The notes beneath the pieces are model-generated. The model saw only the letters and a program-made list of their open reading frames with translations. It ran no database searches and had not been told where the DNA came from. From Lachnoclostridium sp. An76 (lineage in GTDB: Bacteria; Bacillota; Clostridia; Lachnospirales; Lachnospiraceae), in contig NZ_NFHL01000001.1 of the NCBI RefSeq assembly GCF_002161355.1, positions 124,001 through 188,000 of the forward strand: a DNA stretch of 64,000 bases, written 5' to 3'. Made by a program: the position numbers and the translations under genes. Position 1 is the stretch's first letter. Every line of letters starts with the position of its first letter. Below, piece by piece: positions 44,501 through 50,774 of the stretch.

Positions 44501-46365
44501 AATTTGCCGCAATGGATCTGAAGAATATGAAGGATCTCTGGGAAAACCGGATTTCTGTCCGGAACGCGGCATCCTATCCGGAAAGGGTAGGAACGGCGAC
44601 AGATGGAAGCTACGGTTTTGAGTCGTTCTACACCATGAACTGGTATCAGTCCCATAACGATGACGGATCGCCGGATACCCATTCCTTTAAAAGGCTGGGG
44701 CAGGAAATGCTGGGGCTCGCCGGTTATGAGAAAGGTTATATGATCTATATGTCCGGTCTCAGTGAAAATGACCTGGATGCTCTGCAAAAGATCACCGGAA
44801 ATCCGGATATTACATGGAAGGAGTACAAGCTGGGACGTTACCGGGCCGTAGAGGAGAAACTGGCACAGATCCCATATTTTAATCCAGATACAGTAATAGA
44901 GCAGTTTAAAGCGGCGTTTGAACAGGATGCGGCAGGCGGAAACCGTTCTGCATGCATTGAGACAAAGAGAATGCTTTATGGCATGGTGAAACGTGTGACA
45001 GGGGATTTCAGTGACGGAAGCATTTATAAAAGCCCGAACGTGGTCACGGTTGCCACGGCGGAGGAGCTGATCCGACATGCAGAGCAGAACCCGTACGGGT
45101 ATTACAGGCTTGAAAATGATATTGATTTCAGCAGGATCACTGCGTCCGGCGGAAGTTATATCCCGGGCAGGTTCATAGGGGTTCTGGACGGAAACGGAAA
45201 GAAACTGACCGGAATACAGTACCCGTTGTTTGGAGATCTTCAGTATGGACTCGTGAAGGATCTGACGATTCAGGATCCGTCTTACGAGGCGGACGCACAG
45301 GCGCTGCTGGCAGTAAAAACAAAGAAGGTGACCCTTGGAAATGTATGCGTGGAGGGCGCTGATATGTCTCTTCCGCTGGTGAGGACGAAAAACGAGGGCT
45401 ACTATGAGTATGGGGATATGACCGTGACTATCGGAGAAAAAAAGATCACGACACCGGAAGAACTCCTTGCCATCGGCGAATCTCCCGCGGCGTTGAAAAA
45501 GAAATATATCCTGGAAGCGGATATTGATTTAAGCGGCGCTGCGGCAGGCGGCTTTGCAGTGCCGGGCACATTTTCGGGAGAACTTGACGGAAACGGATTT
45601 ACCCTGTCCGGTCTGAACGCTGTTCTTTTTGAAAAACTGGACGGGGCGCAGGTGTCTGATCTTGTCATTGAAGGCATAACTCTGACATCGAATGCTCAGA
45701 AAGGGGCGCTTGCCAATGAAATAAAGAATTCTGTGATCGAGAATGTGCAGGTAAGAAACCTGACCATTAAAAATAATACCAATCAGGTCGGAGGACTTGC
45801 GGGACTGATATCAGGAAGTACGGTAAAACGAATAAGCGCTGAAAATATTTCCATCAAAGCAAGCGACACCATCGGCGGGATCGCCGGGCAGTTCGACGGG
45901 ACGATCCTGTCAGACTGCGTGGTCACAGGAGAGATCGAAGGAACGATACGGCATCCAATGGGCACCCGGATCGGCGGCATGACAGGATGGCTCGGAAACG
46001 GGATCATAAGGAACTGTATTGCTAAAATAGAGATCACGGCACCAGACCGAACCGGAAACGGAGGTCTGATCGGAGGACCGCAGAATGGGAACGTCACGGT
46101 TGAGAGCTCCGTAAGCTTAAGCACCGGAGCGAATGCAAACCGCATTTCCGGGTGGAATGTTCTTGGAACCGCAAGCAGCGCGTATGAGCTGGACAGTTCG
46201 GACAGCCAGAGCAATATCAATGAAACGAATGCTGACCGGATCTTCCCGGTATCACAGCAGCAGGCAGCGGAAAAGGCATTTTATTTAGAGACGCTGGGCT
46301 GGAGTGAAGAAGTATGGGATTTTGACGGTCTGGCGGCGGGAGGACTGCCGGAATTACGGAGGTGA
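38572..46365 (+). CDS. giant M26-type zinc metalloprotease with cohesin, dockerin and beta-helical regions
   Basis: 2597 residues. Order: signal peptide (about 1-23); cohesin-like domain (about 24-165); membrane helix (about 187-213) with RRKK stop; second hydrophobic, signal-like segment ending SAYAG (about 231-252); dockerin with two Ca-binding loops (DLNDDGNIDYSD and DMNSDGKLTVTD, about 254-316); three related repeats of about 200 residues (about 315-925); GLUG-like beta-helix (about 1080-1280); M26 peptidase region (about 1376-2146) with H1850-E-T-A-H1854 and E1874, followed by GRRNG as in IgA1 proteases and ZmpB; a second GLUG-like beta-helix (about 2326-2526). ATG 38572 has AAAGGA 12 bp upstream. 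It probably cleaves a host or mucosal glycoprotein (inference). Confidence 0.88.
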   Translation: MRRVRALLAAFITICGLLLGSIDVTAAGVQGMEILTDDTAVRKGQEITLTFALKGYEEIREGVNAFKGTLEFDSDVFEKADGEDFAALNSWERLYYNPDNGQFVLINRAGSMEDEAVFSLRLKAKESIPAKEALITVKDLSVSEGKEDLYPADGFLKIDSITVETPGEAETETQELELGPVRTGDPWIGNVIFPVILIAAFLIAVLLFIFRRKKDAEKKKERSPGGKKILTGVLVCGLTSAAILGSVSAYAGKSDLNDDGNIDYSDVELLQKHLIALKILDKDGQKRADMNSDGKLTVTDLSMLIRRIEKKADYEVHISSAMERFYYEKQEQAELNFYAEVSCGMEDPCEATIESVIINGTEYEAARREDSQVYTVTADTGDRSGVKEYHITKAILDNGQEVSVDYTEQIDVLKSAPEVMDFHAEEMTDAAQMKVSFVLKDDDSALSMSQMKVVRQSDSSLFMEKDLRAGKNEFTLDLEEGTAYDIHITAAYNRDSDELEVEEDHTGTFSVSKEIQLNIDYQFRFGSMKVKTADGVQTDRFSRNQPVMLAFETGNSTVYEPEQLIVNGVSYPVSRTENGEAEEYYVMLDGFAEHGEAQIRAEKLILSNGKTFDLGADQAVDVMILKALPEAEGLEIQEDTENGVFRVKFHLSDPDSALSGHKAEIQNSAGQTVAEMEFKESDLPEDDQKKKVFDKEIPLADTGLTAAYTVRIKADCDLTADKTETERQKVLAEKTIAAKPRILIAGSRTDRSYVEKGGSVNLYYELSHNVDAEISALVVNNRELAVRSGQSGIWEVEATAPEEAGVHAFSLSQAVFADGTTVRVSDETTVEVLKDTPAVSEFTWSRTSQDELEVRFKLADKDSALQGAVVQIAEKDGSVLLRESISLGENKVSAPLSIKENYVVTITADYDRDTNTLDDKSNEFKDEVLYAENITVSKDAIELKDITDATLYYAGDDTPGEVDVLDITGGLPDDAENYYAFIEMESMPDFYAGIRSFWQDEDTGRVYAELDQNDLVSYETDGTKNAGYAFPLVYRDDDGEHPLIRSAEELFRRMAADPKGRHELTEDLDASGVSTDAAAVAGTFTGELDGNGHTIYNLPTSLFGTLSGARIHDLVIEDAAVTVSRSGILANVIQNGSVIENVFITDSSISNGVDGLGTFTGRLVNSTIRKSASVNVSVKGLVAVGGIAGKTESGSLIENCYVTGKVQGTYDHPSLGARTGGISGWHGGGRISRCYTRAQIIAPALKGNGGIIGGPNTGAPDIRYSLSMSSGAGYRIAGFDVLDDVTEVYEFSGSDSISNITEDNQDNVKETDAVYDKKFYTDTLGFDDGIWELDGLAYEKLPSLKDAPMEENNYGIPNYTNVLKHEKYRPEREKAYSNMAKMMPLADTRMWVEYGNLLSDEDLFAAKIVDFVLPLNADNSIISGIRRDNPGEVEKIRVVFDDGTMEEYPVTFDKLVGGLAAVYQVDGLELKYQFHNYASDIDAAFLAETAQMASAYDYAADMGALTPEEESRLYTDYYNESVNGRMEDLLYRLFASGDQYPTYCNNPAVRALAAERMRDEEMLKRMLYAYNYYDKWYRIDYAGVLLSDLMFFNGEMLADGMTAEALTSHLLSAGNGQRDTNRTINFYNNVLKNYTGKPLTDFLGGLAGSIAGYSDANDWFADSFDGLLVEKEAQGDEGKIRYRMWDNLSGLEDGRKSIVLHILTAPQEDMYLISVPSQFIIGSMNRYPDYLNKDGQELERMRRTAEAYAEKMGIFYGVSSQWMDGAEKQLNSFVNIQYDTRLSFPESNAASAGAQEKGQTRDPVMKWVYEANEMLNALNGSAAVADGRIVIWMWSEALGTSDYTFFTFSHETAHNQDGRYFYGGTGRRNGTGAEAHADGNIAQEMRDGAMVFNISKNMDIGTEMTNNFSYERINSKEKIHSYYREMFETGYVLDYLAAQAFLKLTPQQQAAVAVQAEHTPGGTSSMSTVYKELTAEEFAAMDLKNMKDLWENRISVRNAASYPERVGTATDGSYGFESFYTMNWYQSHNDDGSPDTHSFKRLGQEMLGLAGYEKGYMIYMSGLSENDLDALQKITGNPDITWKEYKLGRYRAVEEKLAQIPYFNPDTVIEQFKAAFEQDAAGGNRSACIETKRMLYGMVKRVTGDFSDGSIYKSPNVVTVATAEELIRHAEQNPYGYYRLENDIDFSRITASGGSYIPGRFIGVLDGNGKKLTGIQYPLFGDLQYGLVKDLTIQDPSYEADAQALLAVKTKKVTLGNVCVEGADMSLPLVRTKNEGYYEYGDMTVTIGEKKITTPEELLAIGESPAALKKKYILEADIDLSGAAAGGFAVPGTFSGELDGNGFTLSGLNAVLFEKLDGAQVSDLVIEGITLTSNAQKGALANEIKNSVIENVQVRNLTIKNNTNQVGGLAGLISGSTVKRISAENISIKASDTIGGIAGQFDGTILSDCVVTGEIEGTIRHPMGTRIGGMTGWLGNGIIRNCIAKIEITAPDRTGNGGLIGGPQNGNVTVESSVSLSTGANANRISGWNVLGTASSAYELDSSDSQSNINETNADRIFPVSQQQAAEKAFYLETLGWSEEVWDFDGLAAGGLPELRR

Positions 46366-46435
46366 TTTTCCGGTTGGCAGTCTTTGTGAAAGATGCAGAA
46401 TTTAAAAAGGCTGCATACAAATCATAATTCATATC

Positions 46436-46464
46436 TTGACATATTAATCCTACATGTGTAGTAT
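46436..46464 (+). promoter_or_regulatory. promoter of the beta-lactam response operon
   Basis: A perfect TTGACA (46436-46441), 17 bp and TAGTAT (46459-46464). The spacer and -10 are covered by BlaI operator 1, so repression by steric block is expected. Confidence 0.65.
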
Positions 46465-46493
46465 ATTTAAAGTATTACATATGTAGGATTAAT
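46443..46493 (+). promoter_or_regulatory. double BlaI/MecI operator
   Basis: Two matches to the BlaI/MecI dyad TACTACATATGTAGTA lie at 46448-46463 (14 of 16) and 46473-46488 (14 of 16), with cores TACATGTGTA and TACATATGTA 25 bp apart. Their outer halves form a perfect 13-bp inverted repeat, ATTAATCCTACAT (46443-46455) and ATGTAGGATTAAT (46481-46493). Confidence 0.82.
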
Positions 46494-46624
46494 ATTTGCT
46501 ATCAAAAACTAAAATGAAAAGTGGACATATAAATAAAATTTCAATGATACTGGGTATTTTAATTTAAATTGAAAAGAGATATGAGAAGAAGAACGAGAAG
46601 AAGAAAAAACGAAATGCAAAAGGA

Positions 46625-47554
46625 ATGTGGATTTCGGTCTGCTGCCTTCTGATTCTATTTTCTATACTGATCGGGGGCGCGGTATGGCGGGATTTGGGAG
46701 AGGATCGCAAGACAGTTGAGACACAGGCGGAGATGGCAAAGCCTTTGACGATTGAAGCTGCTGAACAGGTGATAAAACCGGATCTGACTGAGATTTACAG
46801 TGAAGCGGGGATTGTTGTCAGGCTGAAGGACGGGAAGGTGATGACACAGTTTAATCAGAATGAACGGATCTTCCCGGCGTCGCTGACAAAGATTATGACC
46901 TGTATAATTGCCATTGAACATATAGAGGATCTTGAGGAAACTGTAGTCATCAGCCCGGAAAGATATAATGAATTGTATGTTCAGGAAGCGTCTATGGCAG
47001 GATTTTTACCCGGAGAAGAGGCGAGAGTAATTGATCTGCTGTATGGGAGCATGCTTCCCTCCGGCGGAGAATGTTCGTCGGCTTTAGCCGAGTGCGCAGC
47101 AGGTTCAGAGGAAAAGTTCGTGGAGCTGATGAATGAAAAAGCAGAACAATTGGGAATGAAGGAAACACATTATGTGAATGCAACGGGACTGCATGATGAC
47201 AGACAGTATTCCACTGTAAAGGATATAAGCCTGCTGTTACAGTATGCGCTGGGAAATGATATCTTTCGGGAGATCTTCTGTACAAAGGCATACGCAGTGC
47301 TTCCAACGCCGAAGCACCTGGATGGCTTCGTTTTCCAGAGCAGCATGTTCAGTCTCAGGGATGACTGGACTCTGGAGGAAGGAGAGATCAAGGGCGGCAA
47401 AACAGGATACACTGACCAGGCAGGGCTGTGTCTGGCGACAATGGCATTGGTGAGAGGGGACGAGTATATCGCGGTTACCGCAAAAGCAGACGGGGATCAC
47501 AGTACAGAACCATATCATGTATATGACGCGTTTACACTGTATGGTTTAATATAA
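46625..47554 (+). CDS. D-Ala-D-Ala carboxypeptidase of the BlaI regulon
   Basis: 309 residues from ATG 46625. An N-terminal membrane segment (ISVCCLLILFSILIGGAVW) is followed by an S11 domain with SLTK, SGGE in the place of SxN, and KTGYT. The ATG at 46625 has a poor start context (AAAAGGA directly abuts it) and gives no basic N-terminus. ATG 46581 encodes MRRRTRRRK and would join this frame by a -1 shift at A_AAA_AAC (46604-46610), giving a proper signal anchor. First gene of an operon with a class B PBP and class D beta-lactamase. It trims stem peptides and may aid growth in beta-lactam. Confidence 0.8.
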   Translation: MWISVCCLLILFSILIGGAVWRDLGEDRKTVETQAEMAKPLTIEAAEQVIKPDLTEIYSEAGIVVRLKDGKVMTQFNQNERIFPASLTKIMTCIIAIEHIEDLEETVVISPERYNELYVQEASMAGFLPGEEARVIDLLYGSMLPSGGECSSALAECAAGSEEKFVELMNEKAEQLGMKETHYVNATGLHDDRQYSTVKDISLLLQYALGNDIFREIFCTKAYAVLPTPKHLDGFVFQSSMFSLRDDWTLEEGEIKGGKTGYTDQAGLCLATMALVRGDEYIAVTAKADGDHSTEPYHVYDAFTLYGLI

Positions 47555-47571
47555 ATTTTTTTACGATAATA

Positions 47572-47587
47572 TCCTACATTTGTAGGA
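47572..47587 (+). promoter_or_regulatory. BlaI/MecI operator between carboxypeptidase and PBP genes
   Basis: ATCCTACATTTGTAGGAT (47571-47588) has two perfect 8-bp arms and matches the BlaI dyad at 13 of 16 positions. It lies 13 bp before the PBP start, suggesting an internal repressible promoter or a roadblock within the operon. Confidence 0.75.
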
Positions 47588-47600
47588 TAAAGAGGGGTCA

Positions 47601-49715
47601 ATGAATAAGTTTAAAAAAGAAGCTGCAAGAAGTATTGTACTGCTCGCAGTATTGACGATACTGTTCATGGTACTGATCGGAAGGTTGTTCTTCCTTCAGA
47701 TCGTGAACGGCGAAAAATATACGGAAAAATTTAATCTGAGGATCAAGAGGGAGATCACCCTGCCCGGGACCAGAGGGAATATTTATGACAGGAATGGGAA
47801 GCCACTTGCAGTCAATAAACTGGCGTGGTCTGTCACCATAGAAGATCAGGGGAGTTATGCTTCGGAGAGGGAGAGAGAGCTGGATCTGAACGGAAAGATC
47901 TATCAGCTGATAACGCTCTTGGAGAAGCACGGTGATTCCATGGAAAACGCGCTTCAGATCCGGCTGGATAAGAACGGGAATTATGAATTTACAGCCGACG
48001 GTTTCCAGCTTGACCGGTTCAAAGCTGATGTGTATGGGAGATCTCAGATCGAAGATCTGACAGAGGAAGAGCAGGCAGCTGATGCGGAAGATGTTGTTGC
48101 ATATCTGGCAGATAAATTCTGTGTGTATTCACAGGCGGATAAAGAGTATACTGAGAAGGAAAGGGAAGCGTACGGACTCCCGGAGGAATTCCAGAAGAAA
48201 GAGGTTCTGGACATTGTAAGCATGCGTTATGCCCTGTTCTTGCAGACTTATCAGAAATACCTTTCTGTCACTGCGGCAAGGGATGTGTCTCCGGAGACTG
48301 CGGCGGCTGTCATGGAAAGTGATCTGTCCGGCGTGGACGTCAGGGAAGGCAGCATCCGTGTATACGAAGGAGGCGAAGCATGTGCACCGGTTCTGGGCTA
48401 TACAGGACCCGTCAGCGCGGAAGATCTGGAGGAGAGTGAAGAAAAGGGCTATACAGTGAACTCCATAGTCGGGAAATCCGGGATGGAAGAGTATTTGGAA
48501 GATGTGCTTCAGGACCATGCTACGTTTGATGAGCTGATCTACAAATATCTGGTCCTGGAAGATAAGATCCTGCCGGAACAGATCTGTATGATCCTATACG
48601 ATCAGGGGGCTGCTGACAAGGCGGACGGAGATTTTGAGAGCTGGCAACATGGCGGCATTTCCACACATGAGCTGGTGCTCAGGAAAATAGACAAACTGGA
48701 GATCACTCCGGCAGATCTGGCGCTTGATCCTTGTTCCGGCTCGGCGGTGGTCACGGATACGAAGACAGGAGAAGTGCTGGCATGTGTCAGCTATCCGGGG
48801 TATGATAACAACAGGTTTGCAGGTCAGATGGATGAGGAATATTATTACCGCATTTATAACAAAGCATCTCTTCCCCTGTATAACAGGGCCACGCAGCAGC
48901 TCTCCGCGCCGGGATCTACATTCAAGCCGGTCACAGTGATTGCCGGGATGGAAGAAGGGGCAATCAATGCAGGGACAGCCGTTGTCTGCGACGGCGTGTT
49001 TGACAAAGTAGACCCGCCCTTGAAATGCTGGCATGAGGCAGGTCACGGCTCTGTGTCCGGCGCTGCGTCTGCCCTTCAGAATTCCTGTAATGATTATCTG
49101 TGCGAGATCTCGTACCGCCTGGGAATGGGGGAGGACGGAATGTATTCTGATGAACAGGCGCTTGCCGTTTTACAGGAGTACGCCGGATTATTCGACCTGG
49201 ATAAGAAAAGCGGCATAGAACTGCCTGAGAGCAGCCCGCAGGTGACAGACAGCTATGCCATCCCCTCAGCAATCGGCCAGGGAACAAATAACTTTTCCAC
49301 TGTCCAGCTGGCGAGGTATGCGACAACGTTGGGCAACAGAGGCACCAGCTTTGCTCTGACATTGATCGATCAGATCGACGGGGCAGAGAATGAGCCGGAA
49401 ATAGAGAGCCAGATCGACTTAGCTCCTGAAGTATGGGATACAGTGCACATCGGAATGGAATGGTATATCCAGTCCACACAGATTTTTAATGATTTTCCGA
49501 TCACTGCCGCAGGAAAATCCGGAACCGCGCAGGAGATAAAGACAAGACCGGACCACAGCCTGTTCATCGGATTTGCACCGGCAGATGTGCCGGAGATCGC
49601 GGCGGCTGTCAGGATCACAAATGGTTATGAGGCGGGCAATGCCGTTGCGTGCGGAAGAGAGATATTTGAGACTTATTATACATTGAAGGGAGAACTGTAT
49701 GAGAAGAATGAATAA
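47601..49715 (+). CDS. class B penicillin-binding protein of the BlaI regulon
   Basis: 704 residues. One N-terminal membrane helix, the pedestal start PGTRGNIYDRNGKPLA, a long non-catalytic region (about 60-390) and a transpeptidase domain with S439-T-F-K442, S495-C-N497 and K639-S-G641. It is distinct from the window's SEDS-linked PBP. Placed behind BlaI operators next to a beta-lactamase, it is a candidate inducible, low-affinity transpeptidase comparable in role to MecA (inference; no sequence proof of low affinity). GAGGGG precedes the ATG. Overlaps the next gene by 17 bp. Confidence 0.88.
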   Translation: MNKFKKEAARSIVLLAVLTILFMVLIGRLFFLQIVNGEKYTEKFNLRIKREITLPGTRGNIYDRNGKPLAVNKLAWSVTIEDQGSYASERERELDLNGKIYQLITLLEKHGDSMENALQIRLDKNGNYEFTADGFQLDRFKADVYGRSQIEDLTEEEQAADAEDVVAYLADKFCVYSQADKEYTEKEREAYGLPEEFQKKEVLDIVSMRYALFLQTYQKYLSVTAARDVSPETAAAVMESDLSGVDVREGSIRVYEGGEACAPVLGYTGPVSAEDLEESEEKGYTVNSIVGKSGMEEYLEDVLQDHATFDELIYKYLVLEDKILPEQICMILYDQGAADKADGDFESWQHGGISTHELVLRKIDKLEITPADLALDPCSGSAVVTDTKTGEVLACVSYPGYDNNRFAGQMDEEYYYRIYNKASLPLYNRATQQLSAPGSTFKPVTVIAGMEEGAINAGTAVVCDGVFDKVDPPLKCWHEAGHGSVSGAASALQNSCNDYLCEISYRLGMGEDGMYSDEQALAVLQEYAGLFDLDKKSGIELPESSPQVTDSYAIPSAIGQGTNNFSTVQLARYATTLGNRGTSFALTLIDQIDGAENEPEIESQIDLAPEVWDTVHIGMEWYIQSTQIFNDFPITAAGKSGTAQEIKTRPDHSLFIGFAPADVPEIAAAVRITNGYEAGNAVACGREIFETYYTLKGELYEKNE

Positions 49716-50667
49716 AAGTTCCATTTCTGTTTTGTTATTTCTCTGCCTCATAGCAGCCGCGGTATCCGGCGGCTGTGCAGGAAAATCAGAGGAATATCCC
49801 GGCGGGCAGGGGGCGGACGGCCGGAAATCCGGCATCACTGCTCCAGCCGGATCAGAAGTGATAACAGCGTTGTCGCAGCAGGAGAAAAAGGGCACAGAGG
49901 CGGAACCAGTGATCGAAGAAGTTGACTATTCAGCGTATTTTGAAGGGCTAAACGGAGCGGCTGTGATATATGACCCGTCTGAGAATCGGTATCAGATATA
50001 CAATCAGGAAACAGCCCTGACGCAGCGTTCCCCTTGTTCTACGTTTAAGATCATATCATCCCTGATCGGCCTGGAGAATGGGATCATAGTGCCTGAAGAT
50101 TCAGTGCGCCCATGGAGCGGTGAGATCTTTTGGAATGAGGACTGGAACAGGGATATTGGATTCGAAGATGCATTTCGGACTTCCTGTGTCTGGTATTTCC
50201 GGCAGGTCATTGACGAAATTGGAACAGAGCTGATGCAGGAAGAGTTAGACAGGCTGCAGTACGGAAACCGTGATATATACGACTGGGAAGGGCGTCAGAA
50301 CACGAATGACGATAACAGGGCGTTGACTGGTTTCTGGATCGAATCATCGCTCAGGATCTCTCCCAAAGAACAGACAGAAGTCATGGAACGGATCTTTGGC
50401 AGCGATTCCGAATATTCAAAAGGAACCCAGGACAAGTTAAAAGAAGTCATGCTGGTGTCCGGGCAGAGTGAGCCGGGGCTCGCTGTTTATGGGAAGACCG
50501 GACAGGGGGCGGAAGGGAATACTACAGTCGACTGCTGGTTTACGGGATTTGCAGACCAGGGGGAGAGCAGGATTTATTATTGTGTGTACCTTGGCAGGAC
50601 GAACGGCGCGGATCTATCCGCTGTAAAAGCGAGGGAGATTGCCCTGCAGATACTTGCCGATTACTAA
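49699..50667 (+). CDS. class D beta-lactamase, lipoprotein form
   Basis: 322 residues. A lipoprotein signal ends in VSGGC (Cys26), then a linker. Class D motifs are complete: S114-T-F-K117 (the Lys normally carboxylated), S162-C-V164, Y188-G-N190, FWIESSLRISPKEQ and K266-T-G268. It hydrolyses beta-lactams through the acyl-Ser mechanism, tethered to the membrane. It overlaps the PBP gene, so translation is likely coupled. It is homologous along its length with the sensor domain of BlaR1 encoded opposite. Confidence 0.9.
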   Translation: MRRMNKSSISVLLFLCLIAAAVSGGCAGKSEEYPGGQGADGRKSGITAPAGSEVITALSQQEKKGTEAEPVIEEVDYSAYFEGLNGAAVIYDPSENRYQIYNQETALTQRSPCSTFKIISSLIGLENGIIVPEDSVRPWSGEIFWNEDWNRDIGFEDAFRTSCVWYFRQVIDEIGTELMQEELDRLQYGNRDIYDWEGRQNTNDDNRALTGFWIESSLRISPKEQTEVMERIFGSDSEYSKGTQDKLKEVMLVSGQSEPGLAVYGKTGQGAEGNTTVDCWFTGFADQGESRIYYCVYLGRTNGADLSAVKAREIALQILADY

Positions 50668-50698
50668 AAAGATTCCTATGCGCAGCTGAAAAGACGTT

Positions 50699-50752
50699 TA
50701 AAAGCCAGGGGCAGTTCCCGAAGAAACCGTACCCTGGCTTTGCTTTCTTTTA
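50699..50752. terminator. bidirectional terminator between beta-lactamase and blaR1
   Basis: AAAGCCAGGG (50701-50710) pairs perfectly with CCCTGGCTTT (50732-50741). The plus side continues into T-rich GCTTTCTTTT, the minus side into TTTTAAACG, so it can serve both convergent genes. Confidence 0.75.
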
Positions 50753-50774
50753 CACTATACACAGAAAAATCACA

